A stretch of 64,000 nt of DNA, from contig NZ_CP094972.1 in assembly GCF_025985425.1 (NCBI RefSeq), positions 806,001 to 870,000 on the forward strand, written 5' to 3'. This stretch comes from Entomomonas sp. E2T0. Its GTDB lineage: Bacteria; Pseudomonadota; Gammaproteobacteria; Pseudomonadales; Pseudomonadaceae. A program made the position numbers and the translations under genes. The notes below the pieces were generated by a model that was not told the DNA's origin, did no database searches, and saw only the letters and a program-made list of their open reading frames with translations. Shown here one piece after another: positions 10,005 through 18,816 of the stretch (the first letter of the stretch is position 1; every line of letters begins with the position of its first letter).

Positions 10005-10129
10005 TGAAGCTATCCAGTTAATTTAATAAAAATAATTTTAAGTAGTTATTGAATTAACTACTAGTATCAATTAGTTTGACATATTACTAATAACCTTTGA
10101 ACTACTGTTAATTAGGTTATGTCGTATAT

Positions 10130-10235
10130 TATAGCTATTGCTCTATATTTTTATACGTCGTTGAATGACTTTGCCGTACTAGTTGTACTGTCTTCAGTCA
10201 TTCGCCTCGTCTAAAATTATATAGAAACAGCTATA
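10130..10235. repeat. 106-bp imperfect palindromic element
   Basis: The outer ends are TATAGCT (10130-10136) and AGCTATA (10229-10235). An exact inner pair is GAATGACT (10163-10170) and AGTCATTC (10196-10203). Between outer and inner pairs, CTATATTTTTATACGTCG and a near-complement of it pair with gaps. The centre contains GTACTAGTTGTAC. The whole can fold into one long hairpin. It looks like a miniature inverted-repeat or REP-like extragenic element. No second copy was noticed in this window. The rest of the 10005-10287 gap shows only AT-rich sequence. Confidence 0.5.
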
Positions 10236-10287
10236 TGATAATTAGACTAGTCAAATAATTCTATTAATTTAATAAGAGTAACTTGTA

Positions 10288-11664
10288 ATGACCAATCTCT
10301 CTAAAATTGTTGAAAAAGATATAAAAAATCAATTACATCCTTATACAAATGCTCGTCTACAAGAACAAAAAGGTTCATTAATGATTGAACGTGGCGAAGG
10401 TGTATTTGTATTTGATGAAAATAATAATAAATATATAGAAGCTTTATCAGGACTATGGAGTGTTGCGGTAGGTTTCAACAATAAGAGATTGGCAGTAGCA
10501 GCAACCAAACAATTTGAGAAATTACCCTTTTATCATTTATTTGGTCAAAAATCACATCCTGCCAGTGCCGAATTAGCAGAGAAGTTAATAGAATTAGCCC
10601 CAGTACCTATGAGTAAAGTATTTTTTACTAATTCAGGATCCGAGGCTAATGACACAGTCATTAAACTAGTTTGGTACTATAACAATGCTAAAGGTCGTCC
10701 TAATAAAAAGAAATTTATAAGTAGAAAATTTGCTTACCATGGCATTACTTTGGCGGCTGGTAGTTTGACAGGCATTCCTGCAAACTTAAATGGTTTTGAC
10801 CTACCTTTATCTGATCGTTTTTTACATACCCTTTGTCCTTATTATTATCGTGATGCTAAACAAGGCGAAACAGAAGAGCAGTTTGTTGATCGTTTAGTGG
10901 CTGAACTAGAAGCAATGATTCAAAAAGAAGGTCCTGAAAATATAGCCGCTTTTATTGGTGAACCTATTATGGGAGCAGGTGGGGTAATTGTGCCACCACA
11001 AGGTTATTGGGAAAAAGTACAAAAGGTTTGTCGTAAATACGATATTTTAATAGTAGCTGATGAAGTTATTTGTGGTTTTGGTAGAACAGGTAATATGTTT
11101 GGTAGCCAAACCTTTAATATTGAGCCTGATATTATCACTATATCAAAACAGCTTTCTTCTTCTTATCAGCCTATTTCTGCAATTTTAATTAATGATACGG
11201 TTTATCAAGGCATTGCTGATGAATCCAATGCTTTAGGTGGTTTAGGTCATGGTTATACAGCTGGTGGTCATCCTGTAGCAACAGCAGTTGCCCTAGAAAA
11301 CTTAAAAATAATTGAAGAAGAAAACTTAGTAGCTAATGCAATAGCTATGGGCGAAGTTTTAAGAAAGGGATTACAGCAATTTGCAGATCATCCACTAGTA
11401 GGTGATATTCGAGGTAAAGGACTGATTGCAGCAGTTGAACTAGTAGCAGATAAACAAACCAAAGCACCTTTTGAAAAAGAAGGTAACTTAGGGAAGTACT
11501 TAAGTGATAGAGCTATACAGCATGGTATGATTACACGTTCTATGCGAGACATTGTCGCTTTTTGCCCACCATTAATTATTAAAGAAAATGAAATTAAAAT
11601 GATTCTAAATAGTTTTGAAAAAGCATTAGAAGACACAACAATTTGGGCAGTAACTAAGAAGTAA
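10288..11664 (+). CDS. Class III pyridoxal-phosphate aminotransferase
   Basis: A 458-residue omega-type transaminase, probably using pyruvate or 2-oxoglutarate as acceptor. The amine donor cannot be told from sequence. NSGSEAND at 115-122 binds the cofactor phosphate, and ADEVICGFGRTG carries Asp258, which contacts the pyridine ring. Lys287 in TISKQLSSSYQPISA is the expected Schiff-base lysine. This K-Q-L-S-S-x-Y form is typical of the subgroup annotated 'aspartate aminotransferase family' or putrescine/beta-alanine-pyruvate aminotransferases. It is a single gene with a hairpin after it and no pathway neighbours to name the substrate. Confidence 0.88.
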   Translation: MTNLSKIVEKDIKNQLHPYTNARLQEQKGSLMIERGEGVFVFDENNNKYIEALSGLWSVAVGFNNKRLAVAATKQFEKLPFYHLFGQKSHPASAELAEKLIELAPVPMSKVFFTNSGSEANDTVIKLVWYYNNAKGRPNKKKFISRKFAYHGITLAAGSLTGIPANLNGFDLPLSDRFLHTLCPYYYRDAKQGETEEQFVDRLVAELEAMIQKEGPENIAAFIGEPIMGAGGVIVPPQGYWEKVQKVCRKYDILIVADEVICGFGRTGNMFGSQTFNIEPDIITISKQLSSSYQPISAILINDTVYQGIADESNALGGLGHGYTAGGHPVATAVALENLKIIEEENLVANAIAMGEVLRKGLQQFADHPLVGDIRGKGLIAAVELVADKQTKAPFEKEGNLGKYLSDRAIQHGMITRSMRDIVAFCPPLIIKENEIKMILNSFEKALEDTTIWAVTKK

Positions 11665-11671
11665 TAGCTTA

Positions 11672-11708
11672 TTTAAGGGTTTTGTAGAAAAACTACATAA
11701 CCCTTAAA
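11672..11708. terminator. Hairpin between aminotransferase and DUF3142 gene
   Basis: TTTAAGGG pairs with CCCTTAAA and the stem continues inward to GTAG/CTAC with an A5 loop. It lies in the gap between convergent genes and overlaps the last codons and stop of the leftward gene. It could end transcription in both directions. Confidence 0.5.
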
Positions 11709-12395
11709 ATTTGGATTCTTTTCTAAGTATTTGGGTGCTTGCCATTCACCATTTTGAATAATACCAATTTTAAAAGGAATGGTTATAGCTTGTAGATTTT
11801 TCAAATATTGTTGATAGTTACTAATGGTGTGTTTACCTTGGTAGGTTTGGAATACAACTTCATCTACAATATTGGTTAATTGATTGATCAAAACAGGATC
11901 ACCATTACTGCCCCAATCTAATAAACCTGTAATACTTAACTTATAGTTTTCGGGCAACCATTGTCTAACTTTAATTAGAAAATCTATATATTCTGCCAAT
12001 TGATTGGTAGCTACATCAAAATCGATTTGGATACCGATTACTTTAATATCATTTGATTGCCATTGTTTTAATTGTTTACTAAGAATAGTAAGAGTATCTT
12101 CTGACCAGTTCAATGTGTGAGCACGATAAACTAGCCATAGTTGTTGATTATCAAGGGAATGAATAGAGTTACCTTGGCTAATAAAATGAGTTTTATTATT
12201 GTAATTAGAAACTATTTGTCCTCTTAAAAGGTAGATAGTAGAAGCATTATTTAAAACAGATTGCGAACGAATACCGCTCCATAACCAAAAAGCATCATAA
12301 TCTTCTGCTTTTACCTTAGCAAAGCAAGGAAAACTAACTAGTAATAACCAAGCTATTACTAGTTTTACCAGTAAATAGGTTGCTGTTTTGCCCAT
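11673..12395 (-). CDS. DUF3142 domain protein, exported
   Basis: A 240-residue protein with an N-terminal hydrophobic signal (about 8-27, ending PCFAKVKA). The body matches the DUF3142 family: the block GIQIDFDVATNQLAEYIDFL, then LSITGLLDWG, then EVVFQTYQG. This resembles a TIM-barrel glycosidase-like fold with conserved acidic residues, but no activity is known to me. Its start overlaps the end of the upstream 739-residue gene by 31 bp, so the two are translated together and probably act together in the periplasm. Confidence 0.75.
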   Translation of the reverse strand: MGKTATYLLVKLVIAWLLLVSFPCFAKVKAEDYDAFWLWSGIRSQSVLNNASTIYLLRGQIVSNYNNKTHFISQGNSIHSLDNQQLWLVYRAHTLNWSEDTLTILSKQLKQWQSNDIKVIGIQIDFDVATNQLAEYIDFLIKVRQWLPENYKLSITGLLDWGSNGDPVLINQLTNIVDEVVFQTYQGKHTISNYQQYLKNLQAITIPFKIGIIQNGEWQAPKYLEKNPNFKGYVVFLQNP

Positions 12396-14584
12396 AGTGT
12401 TTTTGCATATTTAGAATGTAGTAATTGGAACCATTCTTTCCGTTTAGTTAATGGTATATCTTGTCTATCACAATGATTATAGCCACCAGTAAAACAACGA
12501 ATGGCTTTATAGAGAGCATAGGCTTTGTCTTCGTCTGTTGCTGTTTCATCATTAATAATGAATTGGTAACCCTTTAATCGTGAATATAAAAATTTGCCAA
12601 AATCTGTGGGATTATTTGTACCTAAACTACCTGTATTATTAGTATTATTTAAAGATGAAAAAAGCATATAACGAGGATAAGGTAATTGATAATGCTCACT
12701 AAACTCACCTAAACAATTTAATGCTTTACCATCAGTAGGATTTAGCTTTAATACATTAGCTAGAATAATAGGAGAAGGACAAGGATATTCTGAATGACTT
12801 GGAATAGCTTCAGAAAATAAGGTTAAATTAGTTTGGCCGTATTTGCTGATATTACCCAAATAAACTTCATCCAGTGTATTTTTAGAAATTAATAATGAAT
12901 TATCCGTTAAAAAATCACTGTAATTTTGCGAGAGTAAGTCCTTATAAAGTAATAGATAAATCATCGTAGCTTTATCAAATTCTTGTAACTCATTATTAGT
13001 GAGTAATTGCTGTAACTGGCTACGATTAGCATTTTTTCTTAATAAAATATAACGTAATTGTGGTGTAGTAATGGGAGAGTATTTAGCAAAAACACTGTTT
13101 ATTCTTGCTGTTTTTTCATAATTTAGGGCAAGACCTAATTCAACGAAAGGTTCCTGATAAGATTGTTTGGCCAGTTCTTTTAAAGATAACCATAGCTTTT
13201 CTGCTGCATATGCTCTAGAACTATTTTCTAAAGCCATAGTCCTTAATACTTGGCCACTAAACTGAAGTGGCGTAATTGTTATAGTTTTATCTTCTATAAT
13301 CAATTCTGGAATAAGTGATAATACTTGCTCAGGATTAGTTTCTATATAGGTGTAATAAGTGGCTAATAGATAGTTATAAAGCTCAGGATTATTTTTGAAG
13401 GTATTTTGCTGTTTTTCCAAGTCTTCTAATTTTATTTGGTTAGATCTCATTTTAAGAAGATCATATACCACTAATAATTTTGGTGTTTGTGATAAAGAAC
13501 GAACAGTAGCAGGATTACTGTTAAAGTAAACTTTATTATCAATTTCTAAAATAAGATCAGCAACAGAATATCTATTAGATGAGGTTAAATTAATATGCCT
13601 TCTAGGATTATCTAATAGATTTTCATAACTACTAGCTAATGCAACTTGATTACCTTGTAACCAATAAATACGTCTTAACAAAGCTATTGTCGAATTAGCA
13701 TATTTGCCTTTTGGATAAAGTTTTAAGTAATTATTAAAAGCAGTACGACTTTTAATAATAGTGGCTTGATTAACTTTCTTTAAATCCAATTCAAACCAAT
13801 TATTATAGGCAACAGCCTGTCCTTGATTAAGTAGCGTTCTAGCTATCATGTAAGTAGCCGCTTCTTTAACCCAAAGTTGGGCGGCTGTACTGGCAGTAGT
13901 AAAAAACTTTAAGGCAGAGGTGTAATCATTTTTATAAAAAGCATTAGCACCTTGTAGATAATTAGAGAAATGTCTTGCTGTAAAACTGGGATCAGCAGGA
14001 ATAAATGAACTAATATCGGCTTTTGGATTATCAAATAATAGATAGCGAGCAAGTAGTAAATCTTTACGTTCTTGATCATTTAAACCATGAGTAGTAGCTA
14101 TTTGTTCAATAAATTCAAGGGCAGGTGAAACTAAGAAATCATTATTATCAAGTAAAGAAGAGTTATTCATTACTTGTTCAATAAGTTTTTTAGTTTTGTC
14201 ATTTAAGTTTGCTTTTACGCGTTTTACTTTGGTTTGATGAGTTCTTTGTAAATCATCTAAATAAGCATCATAAATAGTAAGTTCAAAGGGAATATGAGCA
14301 ATGCCACTTCTAACCTCAGTAGCTAAATAAGGTGCTCTATTTTGGGGTGATGAAAGGGTTGCAAAAGTAGCTTTTTGTATATCAGTGTTATTTATTAATA
14401 AAATTAAGTTAGTACGGCTATCATTAAAAGGGCTAAGAAAAGGTAAATTACTACAAATATTGTTTTGTTGATTTATTAATGATAAAGAGTAGTCGCAGTA
14501 ATTAATATCACTACTGGCCATAGCAATAAATGAGAAAAAGTTATTAAGTGCTAAGCAACAAAATAATAACTTTAGAAATTTCAT
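12365..14584 (-). CDS. Large exported protein of unknown function, TPR-like helical repeats
   Basis: A 739-residue protein with a signal peptide (about 1-23, AMA before SSD) and no other membrane segment. Residues from about 190 on are rich in helical pairs, for example YLQGANAFYKNDYTSALKFF and FNNYLKLYPKGKYANSTIAL, which resemble tetratricopeptide units. The N-terminal ~130 residues and the cysteine-containing C-terminal third, with the cysteines C-CLGEF and CFTGGYNHC, look different from TPR. I do not recognise a named family. It overlaps the DUF3142 gene by 31 bp, and the pair forms a separate leftward operon. Confidence 0.65.
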   Translation of the reverse strand: MKFLKLLFCCLALNNFFSFIAMASSDINYCDYSLSLINQQNNICSNLPFLSPFNDSRTNLILLINNTDIQKATFATLSSPQNRAPYLATEVRSGIAHIPFELTIYDAYLDDLQRTHQTKVKRVKANLNDKTKKLIEQVMNNSSLLDNNDFLVSPALEFIEQIATTHGLNDQERKDLLLARYLLFDNPKADISSFIPADPSFTARHFSNYLQGANAFYKNDYTSALKFFTTASTAAQLWVKEAATYMIARTLLNQGQAVAYNNWFELDLKKVNQATIIKSRTAFNNYLKLYPKGKYANSTIALLRRIYWLQGNQVALASSYENLLDNPRRHINLTSSNRYSVADLILEIDNKVYFNSNPATVRSLSQTPKLLVVYDLLKMRSNQIKLEDLEKQQNTFKNNPELYNYLLATYYTYIETNPEQVLSLIPELIIEDKTITITPLQFSGQVLRTMALENSSRAYAAEKLWLSLKELAKQSYQEPFVELGLALNYEKTARINSVFAKYSPITTPQLRYILLRKNANRSQLQQLLTNNELQEFDKATMIYLLLYKDLLSQNYSDFLTDNSLLISKNTLDEVYLGNISKYGQTNLTLFSEAIPSHSEYPCPSPIILANVLKLNPTDGKALNCLGEFSEHYQLPYPRYMLFSSLNNTNNTGSLGTNNPTDFGKFLYSRLKGYQFIINDETATDEDKAYALYKAIRCFTGGYNHCDRQDIPLTKRKEWFQLLHSKYAKTLWAKQQPIYW

Positions 14585-14783
14585 AAAATAAAGCCTTAAA
14601 TAAATAGGGTATTATAAAAATATAATTTATATAGAAAGCTAAATGAGTAAGCTATAATTAGCTATTAAATCCATTATTATTAATAGACTATTGTAACGAT
14701 TAATGCCTATTTTTAACAGAAAAAAAGTTCTATAAGTAGACTTTTGTCCATTGTAGATTATTACTAATAGCAAGGCTTTAAGA

Positions 14784-15977
14784 ATGGAAAAAACAATTTC
14801 AAAAAATAAACTCCTAACAATAGCAGGACTTGGATGGTTATTTGATGCAATGGATGTTGGCCTATTATCTTTTGTGTTAGCAGCTTTAGCAAAAGATTGG
14901 CAACTGACAGCAAAAACAATAGCGTGGATTGGTAGTGTTAACTCTATTGGGATGGCGGTTGGCGCATTTCTATTTGGTTTAATGGCTGACCGTTTTGGTC
15001 GACGTTTTATTTTTATTTTTACCTTATTATTATTCAGTATAGCCAGTGGTTTAACCGCATTTACTACAGGTCTAACATTATTTCTAATCCTACGATTTTT
15101 TATTGGTATGGGATTGGGGGGAGAGTTACCTGTTGCTTCAACATTGGTTGCTGAAAGTGTTGAACTTCATGAAAGAGGAAGAATTGTTGTTCTACTGGAA
15201 AGTTTTTGGGCGTTTGGTTGGATTGTAGCAGCGCTTATTGGTTATTTTGTTATTACTGATTATGGTTGGCGAGTGGCTATGTTATTAAGTGCATTGCCTG
15301 CGTTCTATGCAGTGTATTTACGATTAAATTTACCAGACTCACCTCGCTATACGGCACAAACCGTTAAACCTTCTATTATTCGCAATATTAAAATGATTTG
15401 GTCAGTAGAGTATAAAAAAGCCACTTTGATGCTGTGGATATTATGGTTTTGTGTGGTTTTTTCATACTATGGTATGTTTTTATGGTTACCTTCGGTGGTT
15501 ATTTTAAAAGGTTTTGATTTAGTAAAAAGTTTTGAATATGTGTTAATTATGACATTAGCGCAGTTACCAGGTTATTTTACGGCTGCATGGCTTATTGAGA
15601 AAGTTGGTCGAAAATTTGTGTTGGTAACTTATCTAGTAGGTACTGCTATTGCCGCTTATTTTTTTGGAATAGCAAATACAGCGATGCAATTAGTGATAGC
15701 AGGAATGTTTTTATCATTTTTTAATTTAGGGGCATGGGGTGCTTTGTATGCCTATACCCCTGAGCAATATCCAACATTAGCTAGAGCGACTGGTGCAGGA
15801 ATGGCAGCAGGTATTGGTAGAATAGGGGGAATACTAGGCCCCTTAATGGTGGGCTATATGGTAAGTTACCACTTTAGCCCAAGTATTATTTTTAATATAT
15901 TCTGTTTGGTTATTGCCATAGGTGTTATTGCTGTACTTGTATTAGGTAAAGAAACTAAGCAAACAGAATTAACTTAA
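14784..15977 (+). CDS. MFS transporter, aromatic-acid/niacin (NiaP-like) type
   Basis: A 397-residue inner-membrane carrier with about 12 predicted helices. It opens GLGWLFDAMDVGLLSFVL, where the charged D in helix 1 is typical of the AAHS/NiaP group. The loop 2-3 motif GLMADRFGRRFIF is the classic MFS signature. The likely substrate is a small organic acid such as nicotinate, but this is only family resemblance. Its stop lies 1 bp from the end of the convergent radA. Confidence 0.8.
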   Translation: MEKTISKNKLLTIAGLGWLFDAMDVGLLSFVLAALAKDWQLTAKTIAWIGSVNSIGMAVGAFLFGLMADRFGRRFIFIFTLLLFSIASGLTAFTTGLTLFLILRFFIGMGLGGELPVASTLVAESVELHERGRIVVLLESFWAFGWIVAALIGYFVITDYGWRVAMLLSALPAFYAVYLRLNLPDSPRYTAQTVKPSIIRNIKMIWSVEYKKATLMLWILWFCVVFSYYGMFLWLPSVVILKGFDLVKSFEYVLIMTLAQLPGYFTAAWLIEKVGRKFVLVTYLVGTAIAAYFFGIANTAMQLVIAGMFLSFFNLGAWGALYAYTPEQYPTLARATGAGMAAGIGRIGGILGPLMVGYMVSYHFSPSIIFNIFCLVIAIGVIAVLVLGKETKQTELT

Positions 15978-15978
15978 A

Positions 15979-17340
15979 TCATTCAAATAAGGCTTCTAAT
16001 GCCTGTTCTAAACGGGTAACGGCAATTATAGTTAAACCCTCAGGTGCTGTTTTAGGTGCATTAGCCTTCGGTACGATGGCACGTTTAAAACCGTGTTTAG
16101 CAGCTTCTTTTAAACGTTCTTGACCACTAGGAACAGGGCGAATCTCGCCTGATAAACCTACCTCACCAAACACTAATAAGTCATGAGCTAAAGGTCTGTT
16201 ACGTAGACTGGAAATAACGGTAGCAAGTAATGCTAAGTCAGCAGCTGTTTCAAGTACTTTTACTCCACCAACCACATTAATAAATACATCTTGGTCGTAA
16301 GTAGGTACGCCACCATGACGGTGTAATACAGCTAATAACATCGCTAAGCGGTTTTGATCTAAGCCCAGTGTAACACGGCGAGGGTTGCCTAAATGACTAG
16401 TATCCACTAAGGCTTGTACTTCTACTAGCATAGGGCGTGAACCTTCCCATGTAGCCATTACTACACTACCAGGTACTTCTTCTTGGGTTCGACTTAAGAA
16501 AATAGCAGAAGGATTAGAAATTTCTCTTAACCCTTTATCTGTCATCGCAAATACACCTAGCTCATTAACCGCACCAAAACGATTTTTTACAGCACGTAAT
16601 AAGCGTAAGCGACCATCAGATTCGCCTTCAAAGTAAAGTACCGTATCAACCATATGCTCTAGTACGCGAGGGCCTGCTAGCGCCCCTTCCTTAGTCACAT
16701 GGCCGACTAAGAAAATAGCGGTATTATTTTGTTTAGCATAACGGGTTAATAGTGCGGCGCTTTCTCTTACTTGAGCTACACCACCAGGAGCAGATTGTAG
16801 TTGTTCAGTAAAAATAGTTTGAATGGAGTCGATCACCATTACTTTAGGATGTTCTTGTTTAGCAGTACTAATAATGGCTTCAATAGAAGTCTCAGTCATC
16901 ACGCGTAGTTTATCTTCAGGTAATCCTAAACGACGAGCACGCATGGCCACTTGTTGTTGTGACTCTTCACCTGTTACATAGAGGGCAGGGTGGTAGTTGG
17001 CTATGTTACAAAGGGTTTGTAACAAAATAGTTGATTTTCCAATACCAGGGTCACCACCAATTAATACAACCGAACCATCTACTAAACCACCACCTAGTAC
17101 ACGATCAAGCTCAGAAGAATGGGTAGTAAAACGAGGCGTTTCCTCGGTGCTGACTTCAGCTAAGGTTTTTACCTGTGCGGCTTGTCCTGTCCAGCTACGG
17201 ATAGTACTAGCCATCGGTGAATTATCAACAACGGTTTCTATAAGGGTATTCCATGCTCCACATTCAGCGCATTGTCCAGACCATTTAGGAAAAGTTGCAC
17301 CGCACTCAGTACAGCCGTATAAACGTTTAGCTTTAGCCAT
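15979..17340 (-). CDS. radA: DNA repair protein RadA
   Basis: RecA-like ATPase that helps branch migration in recombination repair. It has 453 residues. An N-terminal C4 zinc finger uses Cys10, Cys13, Cys24 and Cys27. The Walker A motif GGDPGIGKST is at 95-104. The RadA-specific KNRFG motif is near 250, and the C-terminal Lon-protease-like domain contains GEVGLSGEIRPV. It is divergent from mscL, the neighbour it also has in Pseudomonas. Confidence 0.97.
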   Translation of the reverse strand: MAKAKRLYGCTECGATFPKWSGQCAECGAWNTLIETVVDNSPMASTIRSWTGQAAQVKTLAEVSTEETPRFTTHSSELDRVLGGGLVDGSVVLIGGDPGIGKSTILLQTLCNIANYHPALYVTGEESQQQVAMRARRLGLPEDKLRVMTETSIEAIISTAKQEHPKVMVIDSIQTIFTEQLQSAPGGVAQVRESAALLTRYAKQNNTAIFLVGHVTKEGALAGPRVLEHMVDTVLYFEGESDGRLRLLRAVKNRFGAVNELGVFAMTDKGLREISNPSAIFLSRTQEEVPGSVVMATWEGSRPMLVEVQALVDTSHLGNPRRVTLGLDQNRLAMLLAVLHRHGGVPTYDQDVFINVVGGVKVLETAADLALLATVISSLRNRPLAHDLLVFGEVGLSGEIRPVPSGQERLKEAAKHGFKRAIVPKANAPKTAPEGLTIIAVTRLEQALEALFE

Positions 17341-17447
17341 ACAGTCCTCATTTTAAATAGGTAAACTATTAAACAAAAGGGTTATTGTAAAGGATTATTA
17401 ACTATAGCATTATAAAAAAATTAATTTTTAGTTGAGGAAGTATTTCT

Positions 17448-17858
17448 ATGAGTTTACTGCAAGAATTTAAAAAATTTGCAATGCGCGGCAATGTTATTGA
17501 TATGGCGGTTGGTATCATTATCGGTGCTGCGTTTGGCAAAATTGTTTCTTCATTTGTTGGCGATATAATTATGCCACCTCTTGGTATCTTAATTGGAGGG
17601 GTTGATTTCTCCGATTTGGCCATTACCTTGAAAGAAGCAGCTGATGGTGCGCCAGCAGTAGTATTAGCCTATGGTAAATTTATTCAAACGATAGTGGATT
17701 TTACAATTATTGCCTTTGCTATCTTTATGGGTATTAAAGCAATGAATAAATTAACCCATCATGAAGAAGAAAAACCAGAAGAGCCTGCTAAACCTACACA
17801 AGAAGAATTACTAGCAGAAATAAGAGATTTATTAAAAGAGCAAAAAGATAAAGTTTAG
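17448..17858 (+). CDS. mscL: Large-conductance mechanosensitive channel MscL
   Basis: Pentameric inner-membrane channel that opens under membrane tension to release solutes during osmotic downshock. The 136 residues begin [35 protein letters not shown], the conserved N-terminal helix and pore helix. A second membrane helix follows at about 78-100, then a charged C-terminal helical bundle ending [20 protein letters not shown] ribosome site precedes the ATG. Confidence 0.97.
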   Translation: MSLLQEFKKFAMRGNVIDMAVGIIIGAAFGKIVSSFVGDIIMPPLGILIGGVDFSDLAITLKEAADGAPAVVLAYGKFIQTIVDFTIIAFAIFMGIKAMNKLTHHEEEKPEEPAKPTQEELLAEIRDLLKEQKDKV

Positions 17859-17867
17859 TAAAATCTG

Positions 17868-17890
17868 AAGCCTATCTTAATGATAGGCTT
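17868..17890. terminator. Hairpin between mscL and the dehydrogenase gene
   Basis: AAGCCTATC and GATAGGCTT form a perfect 9-bp stem with a TTAAT loop between convergent genes. No T-run follows, so the terminator role rests on position and symmetry. Confidence 0.5.
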
Positions 17891-18635
17891 AAACGTGCTG
17901 TCCACCGTTAACATGAATTTCTGCGCCATTAATATAGGAAGCACCCGTTGTACAAAGGAAATAAATAAGGGTAGCGACTTCTTCAGGTTTGCCTAGGCGA
18001 TGTAGAGGAATATCATGATCTACAATTTCTTGAGTGCCTGGTGAAAGAATAGAAGTATCAATTTCTCCTGGAGCAATGGCATTAACTCTCACACCATGAG
18101 GGCCAAAATCATGAGCCATTTCTCGGGTTAATGCGGCTAAAGCAGCTTTAGAAGTTGCATAAGCAACCCCAGCAAAAGGATGCACACGAGAGCCAGCAAT
18201 AGAAGTAACATTAATGATATTACCCTTTGCCGCTTTTAATTCATTAAATAATCCTTTTGCTAATAATGCCGTAGAGAACAAATTAACATTAAATACATTA
18301 AGCCAAGTACAGTAATCTGTTTCTAGCACACCTAAACGTTCACCATTAATCCCTTTTGGAGAAATTCCAGCATTATTAACAAGTGCATGTAATTTACCAT
18401 CGGGTAGTTTTTCTTTGATTAACTCTATTGTTTCGTCAAGGTTTTCAATATTTTCTAAATCTAAATTAATATGATTCTCTAAGCCTTGCGACCAAGGACA
18501 ATCGTTATTCCAATTATTTCTTGCAGCAGTAATGACATTCCAGCCCGCAGCATTAAAATGTTTTACCGTAGCATGACCAATACCACGGCTTGCACCCGTT
18601 AATAGCAGTGTTTTTTTAGTAGTTGTGTCAGCCAT
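17889..18635 (-). CDS. Short-chain dehydrogenase/reductase (SDR)
   Basis: A 248-residue NAD(P)-dependent oxidoreductase of the classical SDR family. The dinucleotide motif TGASRGIGHA is at about 14-23. NNAG is near 87, the catalytic Ser is in INVTSIAG, and Tyr and Lys are in AYATSKAALAAL. The C-terminal PLHRLGKPEEVATLIYFL and INGAEIHVNGGQ are typical of FabG-like members. The substrate is unknown. It is a single gene convergent with mscL. Confidence 0.88.
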   Translation of the reverse strand: MADTTTKKTLLLTGASRGIGHATVKHFNAAGWNVITAARNNWNNDCPWSQGLENHINLDLENIENLDETIELIKEKLPDGKLHALVNNAGISPKGINGERLGVLETDYCTWLNVFNVNLFSTALLAKGLFNELKAAKGNIINVTSIAGSRVHPFAGVAYATSKAALAALTREMAHDFGPHGVRVNAIAPGEIDTSILSPGTQEIVDHDIPLHRLGKPEEVATLIYFLCTTGASYINGAEIHVNGGQHV

Positions 18636-18753
18636 AATTAGGTATCCAATTAAATGTAAGTAATTATCATTAATAACTATTGCTAATAAGTCAAGAGATG
18701 TTTAACTATAACGGCCTTAATATGCGATAATAGTAATGTTTTTTAAATAACAA

Positions 18754-18794
18754 AGTGTCATTATGGCACTGATTAACTAAACGTGATTAGTTAA
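18754..18794. promoter_or_regulatory. Two adjacent dyads upstream of the ABC operon
   Basis: AGTGTCATTATGGCACT (18754-18770) is a 17-bp dyad with one mismatched pair. Two bases later, TTAACTAA (18773-18780) and TTAGTTAA (18787-18794) form a perfect 8-bp inverted repeat with a 6-bp spacer. They lie 23-63 bp before the ATPase start. A weak promoter, TTAACT (18702) and GATAAT (18726) spaced 18 bp, would place both dyads downstream of it, as for repressor operators. Confidence 0.4.
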
Positions 18795-18816
18795 AGAGTA
18801 AAAAGAGATTAATTAT

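Noticed and set aside
10076-10104. Promoter for the aminotransferase with TTGACA at 10076
   Set aside because: The -35 is perfect, but the base run 16-18 bp later (TGAACT) is a poor -10, and the palindrome lies between it and the gene.
18636-18700. Fur-like AT-rich block before the ABC operon
   Set aside because: The resemblance to the iron-box consensus is weak and fits general AT-richness.
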